DNA of 64,000 bases from Artemia franciscana (taxonomy: Eukaryota > Arthropoda > Branchiopoda > Anostraca > Artemiidae). The stretch covers positions 51,147,317 to 51,211,316 of the forward strand of contig NC_088867.1 of the NCBI RefSeq assembly GCF_032884065.1. Direction: 5' to 3'. The notes below the pieces were generated by a model. It was given only the letters and a program-made list of their open reading frames with translations, was not told the DNA's origin and made no database searches. Made by a program: the position numbers and the translations under genes. This document shows, in pieces, positions 34,150 through 45,900 of this stretch (the first letter of the stretch is position 1; each line of letters starts with the position of its first letter).

Positions 34150-35300
34150 AATTCCTTCATGACATACACCAGTTTGAAAGTTTCAAGGGGTTGACAACTT
34201 CAGTGGTAAGGTACATACTTGAACCAAAAATAGACCGATACCAATTGTGAGATATGTAGGGGACTTCCAAGCAACAGTCGATTATTACCTTATAATCATC
34301 TTTGGCAATGAGGGGTTTGCAACTTTTGCTGATTGGTGTACCTATTATCTGTTTCTGGTGTAATTGATGGTAAGAACAACTTGGTTCCCGATTGTAAGAC
34401 ATGTAGGGGAGTTGTAAGTAATAATCGGCTGTTAGGCTACAATGACTTCAGCGACAAGGGGTTTGGAACTTTTGCTAGTTGGTGTACCCATTATTTGTTT
34501 CCGGTGAACTTGGATGTATATCCCGGGAGAGGGACTTGTAAGTAAGAATCGGTTGCTAGAGGAGGCTCACGAGGGGCTACAAATTTGTGTAAATTGGTAC
34601 ACATCTATGGAATCAGGGACCCATAAATTTCCTGTAATGACTCGCCATCCAATAATAAGCGATCCTGGATGGCGAGTCATTACAGGAAATTTATGGGTCC
34701 CTGATGGTATTTTGATCCTGAAAAGTTACAGATAGCTTTATAATACCAATTAGATTACATAAGATAATGTTCCAAGTTTCCATCCGTCACGATGTCTACG
34801 ATTGAAAAGGATAAAGTTCAACCGGCTGCAAAGTGACATTTAGGGGCCTAGTAAGTAATAATCGGCTGTTAGGTTACAATCATTTTCAGAGATGAGGAGT
34901 TTGCAACTTTTGCTTGTTGGTGTACCCATTATTTGTTTCCGGTTGAACTTGATGTCTATCTCGGGAGAGGGACTTGTAAGTAAAAATCGGTTCACTTTAG
35001 GCTAGAAATTTGTCCAAATTGGTGCACATTGTATTCGATCCCTGTAAATCTGTCGGTAAGAAAGTTCATATCGATGGTCTATCAATCACTGTAACCTAGA
35101 ATTAAGATGTTACGCAACGGGTACAAACGATAATACAAAACAATGAGGTAGTTTCGTAATAATTAATAGAATGTCATCTATTGTATTTTGATCCTGAAAA
35201 GCTCCGGATAGTTTTATAATTAATACCAACTAGATTATACAAGATATTGTTCCTAGTTTTCATCCGTTACGATGTCTACGATTGAAAAAGATAATGTTTA
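34150..35300. repeat. Diverged internal tandem repeats inside the foldback element
   Basis: A block 'ggggtttgcaacttttgctg', then 'ttggtgtacc.attat.tgtttc' recurs at about 34312, 34458 and 34898. A second block ('gatgtctacgattgaaaa', 'ggctgcaaagt') recurs at about 34791 and 35271. The pattern shows stepwise internal duplication. Confidence 0.65.
34612..34705. repeat. Perfect 40-bp inverted repeat with 14-nt loop
   Basis: Bases 34612-34651 are exactly complementary to 34666-34705 with no mismatch; the loop is 34652-34665. The arms begin 'atcagggacccataaattt' and end 'gactcgccatcca'. Such a perfect stem inside an otherwise diverged repeat is unusual. A templated inversion, a precursor of small RNAs and an assembly artefact are all possible. 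Confidence 0.9.
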
Positions 35301-35558
35301 ACTGGCTGCAAAGTCAATTTAGTCCTTTCTTTCAATATTCTTTTGTTGTTTTTTCAACGCTGGGGTGTGATCATGTGATTACTGATTGCGTTCTTCTTTG
35401 AACATACTGTTTTAAAAGCTTCGATAGGCTGACAACTTCAGCATTTAACCGATAGCGAAGAAACAAAACCAAAGTGTTGCTCTCGCAACACTTTAATCGG
35501 CAAAGCCGGACAAAGGTTGCCGCAACACTTCACGTTGCCCAGGCAACGTAGGTCTAGT

Positions 35559-35612
35559 TTCAGTTACTATTGAGCCGGGTCGCTCCTTACTACAGTTCGT
35601 TACCACGAACTG
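35559..35612 (+). repeat. Large foldback-type repeat, copy D, 3' end
   Basis: 'tttcagttactattgagccg', 'ggtcgctccttactac', then the terminal palindrome 'cagttcgttaccacgaactg'. This end matches the junction of copies B and C on the opposite strand. Confidence 0.75.
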
Positions 35613-35614
35613 CT

Positions 35615-36550
35615 TGATCAGGAGTTGAGAAAGGTTACGTTCTATCCTCATTTATATGATGTTTTTGATAGACTGTGTTTTAAGGGGGACAGTAAAATCT
35701 ATAGGAGAGCAGGGAATCAAATGAAAAAGAAAACTTTTCTAGACTTTGATTTATTTGATAATTCAAGCATCCTAGATGAAAATGTTAGTAACATGGATGA
35801 CTTTTTGGAGGTTTTGAGAGTTCAGGGTGCAAAGAATAGGGTTGAAAATTAAGGTTAAGAAGACTGATTCGCTACGACTATGAATAAATGAATATGAAGA
35901 GGTGATGTTGGGTAAAGAAAATATCGATCAAGTGGACAGCTTCACTTACCTAGGTTGTATTATTAGTAAAGATGGTGGGTGCAATGAAGATGTCAAAAGT
36001 AGAATAGCCAAGGCCCAGGGTATTTTTTCACGGATGAAAAGTTTGGAAGAGTAGGAAGACAAGTCTACGAAACAAGATTAGAATATTGGAAGCTACAATA
36101 ATGTCAGTTGTCAGATATGGTTCTGAAGCGTGGGTATTCCAAAAGACAAAGGAGGATTTGCTAGATGTTTTCCAGAGAAATTCCCAACGAATTGTTTTGC
36201 GTACCCGTCTTACTGACCGTATCTCTATCAGGAAGCTCTACGACAAAGTCCTTCAATCCTGCTTTCTAGGGCTTTAATGAGCGAAAGGTCGAGATGACTA
36301 GGACACGTTTTGCAGATGACAGAATGCCAAAGATCGTTCTTGTCGGCCACAAGGGCCAAACGAAAACCAAGTCGTCCTTGAATGGGATGGGAGGATGTAG
36401 TAAGGAAAGATGTAATGAAAATGGGAACCTCTTAGAAGGGTATAAATATGGAGGCTTTGAATCGATTGGGATGGAGGAGGAGTATGCAGAGCTGTGTTCG
36501 CCTCCAGCGGCTTGGTGTTGCAGTGAGTTGTTAGTGATAGCAGTAATAAT
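35615..36550 (+). pseudogene. RTE-like LINE, degenerate copy 4
   Basis: Starts in the RT region. Frames give KNSSILDENVSNMDDFLEVL-like sequence (35625-35852), 'YLGCIISKDGG' at about 35950, EATIMSVVRYGSEAW and LDVFQRNSQRIVLRTRLTDR (36086-36277), and the family 3' end 'ttggtgttgcagtgagttgt' at about 36520. Many stops and frameshifts. Confidence 0.8.
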
Positions 36551-37336
36551 TTGTAACTGAAAATTGTTTTGCAGAGCATTCGATCTCACAACAAGCTAAT
36601 TCTAAGCCATTATATTTTTGATAATGATTCAAGTAAAGGAAGAACAATTTAATCCGAGATGCATAGAAGATGTATCACGAATACATAAAAAATGTAAACA
36701 TAAATACATAAATAAATACATAAAAGGCAATACATAAACAACCTGTGCTGATGTTGCTCACTGTTTCTGTCAATATAAGCCAAGAAAATCAGACAACACG
36801 AAACAAATATTAAAACGTGGTGCCTAGTCAGAAACGGGATCGAACCATCTATTTTGTTATTTAAAGTTTTTAAATAATTCCGTTTTAAGCCGTTACTGCA
36901 AAAAAACACACTTCGGTGCAACCGAAAATATCAACAAAAATTCAAAATGCTTCATTTGTTGTACCGTGTTACTGTTCGCAGCAAAAACACGAATTTCAGC
37001 TTGAAAAACGCACCAGCGAGACCCTGAGGATCAGGCCCATACGCTGAAATTTTGTTTTAACGAGGGGGGGGGGGTAGACGGGTTCCAATAAATGAGCAAA
37101 TCATATAAAAAATACCACAAATAATGATAAATCCCCAAAGAACCGTGAGAGACCTGGGCCCGAAACTCCGCTGTTCCATCAACTTCAGTGTATGTACCTA
37201 CAACGGATAAAGAACTTTTTTAGCTTTGGAGGGACAGATAGATATGATTGACCAATTAAAGACAGCCCAAAATTAAACCCAAACGAGGGCTACCTCGTTT
37301 GGGTTTTCGTTTTGGGTTTCTCGTTTGGGTTGTTAC
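36551..37336. other. Intronic sequence without recognised features
   Basis: AT-rich, with a (G)10 run at about 37064-37073 and short repeats of 'ctcgtttgggtt' just downstream of the exon ending at 37337. Confidence 0.4.
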
Positions 37337-37411
37337 CTTGCAGAGTACTTCAACTGGAGTGGACATTTTTCTTTCACTTATTTTTTCATACTTCTGTTTC
37401 TTAGTTGCAGC
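37337..37411 (-). CDS. CSNK1A1: Casein kinase I alpha, penultimate coding exon
   Basis: A 75-bp exon, phase 0 at both ends: acceptor CTGTTTCAG, donor GTAACA. The 25 residues [20 protein letters not shown] and EVLCK are the conserved CK1 segment that carries the basic TKKQKYEKI motif and the end of the loop before helix G. The sequence joins WQGLK of the previous exon to GFPAEF of the next without a break. Confidence 0.95.
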
Positions 37412-40400
37412 CTGAAACAGAGAGATTAGGTCAAATTGTTATATATTAGTAATAAAAATTATATATAGCCTACATACAAGACTTTAGTTACTATAATAGC
37501 TAATTATACAACAGTTCCATATATTATATACTAATATAATAGCTATTATATATAGCAGCATTTATAACTAATAAGAAATCGACGAATACTCAAACGGATC
37601 TTGCAATATTGTCTCAGATTTCTTTTCCAATATTGTCTCCATTCTTTTTCGTAGATTATCATATCAAACCTAGTTCTAGAAATATCAACAATAAATTTTA
37701 AGTTCCATCAACTCCACATCTTTTTTAAAGTGCTTCACAAAAACCTAGTTTTTAGGATACTACCCACCATATGCTCCCCTTCTGTGCACGTGTGCGTATG
37801 AATTGAATCCTTTTCTGGTATTTGCAATATTCCTGCAATATGAGAACAGCTTTTATCCTGTGGCACCCACAACCAGCCTTAATCCAAGAATATTCTTCAG
37901 AATTGTGCAGAATATACTTGTAATATTAGTATTAATATATTTAAAAGAGCATTGGGTGAAAATCTTGTGCAAAGCCTGTTCTGAACTGAAGACTGACACT
38001 CCCTAATATACTATTTTCACTTTGAGCATCATCAAATGCTATTTCGTTTATTATATTAAAATTCGTAAGTAGCGAATATGCTGACGTTCACGTCAGCTGA
38101 CAACGACGTTCTACCAAAAAGATATTAGTGTGTGGAAAGGGAAACTAAACGGTCAAATTTTTTCAATAAAATAATGCTAAAAAATTCTACTCCCCATTTT
38201 AGGCCATGGGCTCCCAACCAATTTTCAGGTCGACCCTCTTTTTACTTTTTAAACCAAACCTCTTCTATAACAGACTGCTGGACTTTTGCTGGTGTAAGAA
38301 GTCCTTTACAAAATCATCCCCAGATATCTTTTATAAGACTCCATGGCTGAGCGACCCCCCCTCCCACTTTCTTCAATAGAATAAAAACTATTAAAGATTC
38401 AGGAAATACCCAAAGATTCATAATCAGAGGAAAAACAACAGAAAACGTGAGAACGCAGGAAACAGAGATGCCAGCATTCATTCTGGCTGCATTCCAAGAG
38501 CAAGCTAATAATGGAATAAGAGTGTATATGTTACCGTGAGTATTCGAAATTGGTGACTTGTCGATATTCAAAGGCGAATGTCCGAAATACCTTTTTTTTT
38601 CTCCTTGGATTTAGTCACAGTCGCCAGTCAATTTTTTCAATTTTATGCAAGGTTTGATGGTGACAGGTTAGGTTAGATTAACTTAGGTTGGGTTAGGTTT
38701 TAAACCCATTTTCTGGACTTTATAACCTAACCAGCATAACCTGACCTAACTTAACTTTAACTCTTACCATCAAAGCTTGTATAAGACCGAAAAAGCTAAT
38801 CCGCAAAGAACTGAATCCAAGCAGAGAAAAAGCAATTTTGGACATTCACCGGTGAATATCGACATTAACCAGATTCCTGACATTCACAAGATAGTCTCTG
38901 AGAAAAAAAAGTAGACAAAACCATCTAGCTTTACCAATAAAGATATTAAAAATAATTATAAAAACCAACAATTTGAATTAATTTAGTTAATCAACCCAGA
39001 TCTTTTATCAGACTTTAATAAGTATTTATTCTACATATTAAATCAACTCTATTACATAACCAATAAAAAATAATCTAAACATAAAAGAATCTTTCTACCT
39101 CCACAAAATTTCTGGTTTAATCCAACAAAAAAAAACTTATAGAATAATTGAAAGCTAAGCCTTAATAACTAAGTATTTAAGCTCGTCTGAATGTTTCTCA
39201 CCCCGCTGAGTAATACTGCAAAGCCAGCAGGGACGTACCCAAGTGGGTAGGGGCCTTAGCCACCACCCCATTGTCATGATTTCTCTAGAAGTTCTAGACA
39301 GTTCTTATCTAAATTAAGAATTTGAATTATCATTATCCCCCCCCCCTCCCGAAAAAATATATTATTGACCTCCCTAAAAAATCTATGCGCACGCCCTTGG
39401 CTTTAGCATTGAATATTAAAGGGTCAACCTGTCTTAAATATTATAAGGTTTATGAGAGGAAAATAATATATTTTCCCCCTTTAACTTCCCTGTTATATAT
39501 GTTTGTACAGCTCAACAATATTTTAGTAAACTGTTCCTTAGCTCTGTACTCAAACCTTAGACATAAGATTAGTGATTCCCATCTAAAAGAAGAGCAATTT
39601 TCATGGACAGAAAGGTACAAGGGGATTGCATAAACATTATTTGAAGCGGCAAAAATACGGTTCTTGGTAAAACCTTATAATAAGGTTTAGGTAAAGTAAA
39701 TATTAATCAATAAAAAATAAATGTAAAATGCAAATATAATAAAATATAAAACAAACATAAAAAACAAAGTAAAAATAATGTTTAGGTAAAAAAAAAATAT
39801 TTCACTATCGTTTTTCAATACAAGTAATTACTACCTCTCAATGCCCTTTTCTAGTATTTGGAATGCGTAAATTAGACCAGACACATACCAACAAGGAGAG
39901 AGGAACGATAGGTCCATTCCCCAGCTAAACTTGAAGACTTTCGACATCCCTGCCATCTTTGTTAGGTATTTAAGGCCGAATTCACTTTGCTGTTAAAAAT
40001 ACTGTTAAGTAAGAGAAATGTCATTCGATTCAGTTATTTTTCCCTCTCTTGTAACTAATCAAGGCTATATGAGGTAAATTATCTGGTTATATGAGGCTAT
40101 ATGAGGTAAATTATCTTGATATTCTTCACACATACTAGTATATTCTTATAATCTATTATTACGCTACGTTGATGCTGGTATATTGATAGACGCATAATAT
40201 ATTGATACACTCCTGATTTGACACAAGAAATATTTTTTTCTACAATATTTTGCAGATATATTTGGGAAAAAGATCAAATTGTAAAGGGTGAATTTTGACT
40301 GCAAAACTGTAAAAACAACTTATTCGCATAAGAAACGAACAAGCATCTTTTACAAAATAATCCCTGGAAAAAGAAAAACAAAAATAAGCTTGAAAAACAG

Positions 40401-40702
40401 ATTAGTAAATACCCTTGACTAGGCCTACTCCCTGTTCATAATGAGAATTTATTAATGCTGAGATTTAGCTCGCGCAAAATTCAGACCAATCAGAATTTTT
40501 ATAGATTTTTTTTTTTTGAGCCAATTAGAAAATCAAAATCAGATTGCCTCAAAATAGCGCAAGCTAAATTTTGATATTAATTAAACCTCGTTGTGAATGA
40601 GCATTAATATATGCAATTTCCCATCAGTTTCCGCAAAATTATGACAAACATGACATTTATGAAACCCTCGCGATTGAGCTTCTAATTGTATACTGTACTC
40701 AC
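37412..40702 (-). other. CSNK1A1: Casein kinase I alpha intron (3.3 kb)
   Basis: Donor GTGAGTA, acceptor TTTCAG. Apart from the foldback element at 38537-38887 it is AT-rich and unremarkable. The segment 39200-39300 holds the start of a 'gtacccaagtgggtag'-type repeat common around noncoding sequence here. No other gene is recognised inside. Confidence 0.7.
38537..38887. repeat. Foldback MITE-like element with TTAGG-like inner arms
   Basis: Outer arms, 'gtgagtattcgaaattgg...gtcgatattc' (38537-38590) and the mirrored 38835-38887, pair over ~50 bp. The match continues inward through 'ctccttggatttagtc', 'gcaaggtttgatggt' and 'aggttaggttagattaactt', which faces 'aacctgacctaacttaactt'. The GGTTAG-rich parts look like arthropod telomere repeat but are part of the arms. 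No ORF. Confidence 0.7.
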
Positions 40703-40781
40703 CTTCAAGCCTTGCCATGGTAGGCTGCCTCTATTGAAGTACATTAGAACATACCCCAGTGATTCCATATCATCACGACGA
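40703..40781 (-). CDS. CSNK1A1: Casein kinase I alpha exon with SRRDDMES motif
   Basis: A 79-bp exon. Its first base completes the Ser codon begun in the preceding exon, and the remaining 26 codons read [20 protein letters not shown] and PWQGLK. S-RRDD(M/L)ES is the diagnostic CK1 replacement for the APE motif region in the activation segment, followed by helix F. Acceptor TTTTTGCAG, donor GTGAGTAC. Phase fits both neighbours. Confidence 0.96.
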
Positions 40782-40984
40782 CTGCAAAAAATAGGGCATA
40801 ATCAGTGATGTCAATTATAAATAATGGAAAGCAATTGTTTACAATATCTGCTGATAAGAAATAAATATAAATTTTGTCTTTATATCTAGTATTTTGAAAA
40901 ATAACTTTTTTTTGTTTTTTTTTTCATTGAAAAATTGGAAAAAGTACTACATCCCCTCCAAATTTTGAAGCATGGAAATATTCA

Positions 40985-41240
40985 CTGAGAAAAGTACCAA
41001 GGATATCACAGTACCAAGGATATCAAAAATAAGGATATAAAAATGAAAATATCAAAATAAGGATATAACAATGAAAATATCAAAATAAGGATATCAAAAT
41101 AATGACATCAAAATAAAGATATCAAGACGGGGATATCAGAATCAGGATATCAAAAATAAGGATATCAAAATAAGAACATCAAGGATATCAACAAGTACCA
41201 AGGATATCAAAAGGTTTAATGTATCAAGGATATCAAAATG
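40985..41240. repeat. Degenerate 'ggatatcaaaataa' minisatellite
   Basis: Fifteen or so irregular repeats of '(a)aggatatcaaaataa' with variable spacers ('gtacc', 'tgaaa', 'agacgg'). A lone similar unit followed by 'acccactggctcca' is at about 44605, recalling 'acccccggacccat' after the array. EcoRV-like GATATC recurs in most units. It starts ~200 bp upstream of a kinase exon, within the intron. Confidence 0.75.
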
Positions 41241-41861
41241 AAACTGTTTTTACCCCCGGACCCATCTTACTTCTATTCATACTAGTTAACCGCCATTTTC
41301 TTAGATATTTTTCTTGGTTATTTCAAGTCTATGAAGTTTTTAGGGCAATACCACATTGACGCCAATGTTGCCACGTTGAACCGTGAAAAGAAATAAAAGC
41401 AAAACTAATTAGTTAAATTTGGCAATGCCTAACGTCCTTATAAACTCAAAAATTAACAAACTGTCGATGCCCAGATAACCTCACGTTCAAAGGAAAGTTA
41501 TACCTTCTTAAGTTGTTGGGGGCTATACATTTAGCTATTTCCGGCTAATCAATCATATTTCATTTTAATTTGGCGCCCAGTACTACCAAAAACCGATAAC
41601 TGCATATCGAGATTTTCTTTTATTAATAAATATTGAGTTCATAATTTTCCTTTTTTTTACGTATATATGGTTGTGTCAAGCTTCAACTTAACAAATCCAA
41701 CCTACCAGATTCCATTTTCACTGTCCTTGGTACTTGGAAGATTTAACATTTATAAAAAGGGAACGGTACTTGTTAATTAAAGGAAACACACCCAAGAAGT
41801 GAATTTAGGTTAATCCTAACGAAAAATAACCTTCATATAGCCTTTAGTTTATATAATAACA

Positions 41862-41990
41862 TAACCTGAGCTATATATTTGCACATTAGGGGGAAGGGTA
41901 AAGTAAAGTATCTTGACAGCACCCCTAACCTAACACAACCTAACTTAACGCACACTCACCCTAATGTACAAATATACAGCCCAAATTATA
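41862..41990. repeat. Short foldback element
   Basis: 'gagctatatatttgcacatt' plus 'aggg' (about 41868-41891) pairs with 'ccctaatgtacaaatataca' plus 'gccc' (about 41959-41982). The core between the arms contains 'cctaacctaacacaacctaa'. A relative of the right arm and its flank ('caaatatatagcccaaacta', then 'tctgtcacttcgtctt') lies at 45955-46052. Confidence 0.6.
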
Positions 41991-42798
41991 CAAGTCCGAT
42001 GCATTCTATCACCCGTCACTTGTCTTTGTGGATATGAAACCAGTTTTCTAATCTAGACTAAGCGTAATTCTTGTTTGTTTCGTTTAGTCAACAAGTACCA
42101 AGGGAACTTTTCGAAATTGTTTATAAATACCAACAAGCTCGAACAAGCGTTTTCTGAACTGATCAATGGTTCTCACTTTAAAATTAAATTTAAAAAAAAA
42201 TCAAACCGGCAAAATGTGCGATCAAAGATTTATTTTATGACGATCACTGAAAACTCTAAGTTCCATGCTCTTTTATGCCAATGAATAAATCTGGTCACGT
42301 TAAAAAATAATTTTTTACACAAGTCCAATTTCTCTCACGTAGGAATACCACGTCATTTTTGGAAGGAACGTCAAACTTTAGGTACCAGATACAATTAAAA
42401 TATTTAGTGAGGTTCGACCAGTACAAGAAAAACTTGTCCGTTGATAATAAATATATCCACTGTCTTTCAATGACATAGGCCTACAGGAAGTACCAATTTT
42501 CACAAACACCGGAGTATTTCAAACAGAGTTCAATAAAATATAACTAAATAAAAAAAAATAGGTACTTGTCTTCAATCCAGAACAAACTCAACAAGTTTGC
42601 TTTGTTTGATCTAATGAAACCGGTTTTCTCTCGTATTCGGTTATAATTTACTTATTCTTTCATGAAATAAACTACGATGCAGCTCTATTTCAATTCAGTA
42701 TTTAATATATAGAGGTGGTTAGGTTAGGTATTTTAATATAATGCGTTCTGGGCTGCCTGCATTCCATAATTCTCTGTTGTAATCTCCATAATTTTGTT

Positions 42799-42940
42799 AT
42801 TATTATTATTTAAGAATTAACGACGCTTCTTGACTACTATGGTCCCTGCGTCGGCCCTGCTGTGCATTCCTGCAGCGTGATTCGATCTCTGGGTCCCGTA
42901 TTACCAAGCTAAGTTCAAATCAACTGCGCCACCACAGGAC
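42799..42940 (-). mobile_element. tRNA-derived SINE with ~14-bp target duplication
   Basis: Read on the minus strand: a head 'gtcctgtggtggcgcagttg' containing an A-box match (TGGCGCAGTTG), a B-box-like 'agatcgaatca' ~45 nt later, a tRNA-unrelated body ('gctgcaggaatgcacagcag'), and an (AAT)n-type tail. CCATAATT plus TGTTA with one differing base occurs at 42785-42798 and again at 42941-42954, a target-site duplication. The B box departs from consensus, so Pol III activity is doubtful. Functional tRNA excluded: no acceptor stem closes. Confidence 0.75.
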
Positions 42941-42954
42941 CCATAATTGTGTTA

Positions 42955-45900
42955 CTAAAGTATTACATCTTAATCATATTTCGGTATATTTCATAATGAT
43001 TAACCTGACTTCACTACTTGAGTGTGTTCTGGATAACAGACAAGTACCAAAAATTACTTAATAATGAACAACTGGACATTTTGCTACAAAAAAAAAGAAA
43101 AAGAAACCTATTTTCAGTTAAGTGTATAATTTTACAAATAACAAATAACTTTCACTATTTTTGGAGAATTTTATCTTCTTGTGTATAAAAGAAGAATTAA
43201 TAGATGCAGAATTACAGCTAACTTCAGAATCGGGTCATGGTTATTTTTCATTGTAGCCTTTTCATACCGAGCCAATCCTCCCATCCATCCTAACTTTTCC
43301 TGTCCTAATATGGTTGAAATAATTTTTTGAAAGAATAAAAAACAACTTTAACTTGCAATTTTAAAAGCCTTCAACAGCATTCAATCCTGATTTAATCAAA
43401 AGAACAAATCAGAGCCACTACTACTACAATCTTAGACGCAGTTTTATGCCTCCTGAGATTGACAGACTTTTGAGCTCTAGTTGACAAGCTTGTGAATGTC
43501 TTGCCCTTTTTTGTGGTTTAATAGCAACCTAATCGGGCGGGGATTCGTGACAGCAGTGGTGTCAATTCACATAAGTTACGGGGAGGTGAGGGAAAATATA
43601 TATTCAAAATCTAGGTGAGGAGGAGTTTTGTTCAAGATCCAGGGGGATTGTATTTTTTAAAATCCAGGGGGGATTTTTTCAATGGAAATACCAGGAAAGC
43701 CAGTTTTAAATTAAAATACCGAAAACGAAGGCATTCTTAAGATCTGGGAAGTTGGACAGAAAAATCTGAGGTGCAAATACCCCACCTCCCCCAATTCACG
43801 CCACTGTGTAAGAGAATTAAATTCATCCAAAAATTGACATCTGGATGGCTTTCAGAATTTTGTTTTGGTAATTTCTATTTTTTTTAATGCTCCACGTGCG
43901 TCATACATTTCTTTATGACGTGAATTAAGAACACATTATTACTATTATTATATGCAGTGACGTACACAGGGGAAGGGGTATTGGGAACCAGCCCACCAAT
44001 ATCTTATATTTTTTTCGAATTTCTGGGCACTTTTTATTCAAATTACCAAAAAAAATTATTTTTATTTATGGCTCTCCCTACAAAACAAAGTAAAGATATT
44101 GCACACGTTCATGATATTCACTACATCATTTGCAAAGAAACAGAAAACGTTTAATGTGTTTTCTTACTATGACTTTTTTTTACATCAGAATTAAAGAGCA
44201 TCCGACTCGCCACAACTAAGCACGGGTATTTTTACTAACACGCACGATTTATTATGTAATTTTCATAGCCTTATTTCTATCTCCAAAATTGAAAGTTAAA
44301 CCAGAATTAAAATGACTGTTTTGTAGAAATCTCGAACTCCTTGTACACAATCTAATTCTACTGTTATTAGAAGTAGATCGATAAACAAAATATATAGGCT
44401 AGGATGGACTACTTTATAGACACACTTCTAAACTCAACAAATTCACCAATAACCGACGTCTTCCTAAAATACTATATAATCATCCACTAAAATACATAAA
44501 AGGAATTGAGCTAGTAAAAATAAACCTCCCATACTTCTCAAATGACTAGACCGCTTTTATTACTATTTGTAAACGATTAGGCTGAAGTTTAAAGTAGCCT
44601 ACCAAGGATATCAAAACGAAAATATGTTATACCCACTGGCTCCAAGGTCTATTCAATTCATTTAAAAAACTCATATTTTTATATTATTTTGTTAATTATT
44701 TACATTACATATTATCATTAATCATTTTGTTATTTTAGTTATTATTAATTCATTTTAAGGATCATCTTAAAATGAATATTTACTAAATATTAATATTTAT
44801 GTTATTATGTATTAATATATTTACATTATTAATTTTACCTATTAAAATAAAAATAATTAATTAAAAAAACATCCAATGCCTCTCAAATGACTAGACGACT
44901 TTAATTGCTGTTTGCAAACGATTCAGCTGAGGTTTGATGATTATGCCGTCGGAAGAAGCTTCCAAAAAGTCACGGGCAGAAGCAAAACAGGTTTAATTCA
45001 GATATGAATTTGCACATCGCTTTGTAGCGCTGACATTATAACACAAAAAAAAAAAATAAAATAAAATAAAATAATACCAATTACATGAAAGTGCTTTTCA
45101 AAGGCACCCAAAATATTTAAAAGCTACAAGTCTAGATTTTACGAATCTTCACGGTGAAAGATTTCTCGACTCCTTGATAAAAACTATAAAAAAAAAACTT
45201 CTGAAAAAAAGCGGGATACAGCCAATAATAGCAAACAAAATGACAGACATTTCGGACCGACAATCAGGGTCCACTATAAAACGGAAGAATGAAAGGAAAG
45301 GAAGAACAAGTCTAGAATTTCATCATTCATATAAAGCAACAACAGATCAAGATAAAAAAAAGAAAATCATAAACAGTCTAAAAACAAAGAAAGTGTAAAG
45401 TTGCTTACTTTCGCAAAAGAGACTAGTTATTATCAAATTCACACATAACTACTTGGAGGTCAACAGGAAAGCCAATTCCCTGATCAATTTTAAGGTAGAA
45501 TAACTTCTTTCCCTACTCCCCTCTGTGAAGATATAACAGCAAACGTATTCAGAAACAGCAAAACTCCGGAGGAAAATTAAAAGGTTTACTTGAGGGGTCT
45601 CATATTTGTCTTTTAGGCGTGAATATCTGAACTCGTCCATATAACCATGTACTTCTCATAGAAAATACAATGGAAGAGGAGGGGTCCTAAGTTAGATCCT
45701 TAGCAAAGCGAGGGGGCCATCCCTTTTGATCACCTGTATAACCGTAACCACCCTCCTATCCAACTAACTCTAAAAGAGGTACATTGTATGATATACCCCC
45801 TACCTAACAGGGTTCTATATGTTTATCTGAGGCTCAATATTAACGAAATATACCACAGTAAGATAAAAATATTATACTTAGAAACACATTATGCTTTATG

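Larger units (their letters stand above)
33309..35558. mobile_element. Foldback element with GTGTTGC hairpin ends, nested in copy D
   Basis: Near the left end, GTGTTGCGAGAGCAACAC followed by 'tttggttttgt' (33315-33343) is mirrored near the right end by 'acaaaaccaaa' plus 'gtgttgctctcgcaacac' (35464-35493). Each is itself a 7-bp-stem hairpin. The right side adds further small hairpins (gttgccgcaac, cgttgcccaggcaacg). Sequence on both sides belongs to one interrupted repeat (copy D), which brackets the insertion at ~2.25 kb. No transposase is recognised; small frames inside (33460-33719) show no domain. Confidence 0.65.
25874..37336 (-). other. CSNK1A1: Casein kinase I alpha intron between coding exons (11.5 kb)
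   Basis: Donor GTAACA (complement of 37331-37336) and acceptor TTTCAG bound it. It contains an RTE copy with target duplication (25958-26889), AT-rich sequence 26900-28190 including a small 'atcggat/atcaac' repeat at 27160-27235, the large foldback-type repeats (28195-35612), another RTE copy (35615-36550) and short repeats of 'cgtttgggtt' near 37270-37330. Confidence 0.8.

Noticed and set aside
38660..38760. Interstitial telomere
   Set aside because: The TTAGG-like text is irregular and belongs to the arms of a foldback element.
42799..42940. Functional tRNA gene
   Set aside because: Only box A matches well; box B is off consensus, no acceptor stem closes, and target duplications flank it. 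It is better read as a SINE.
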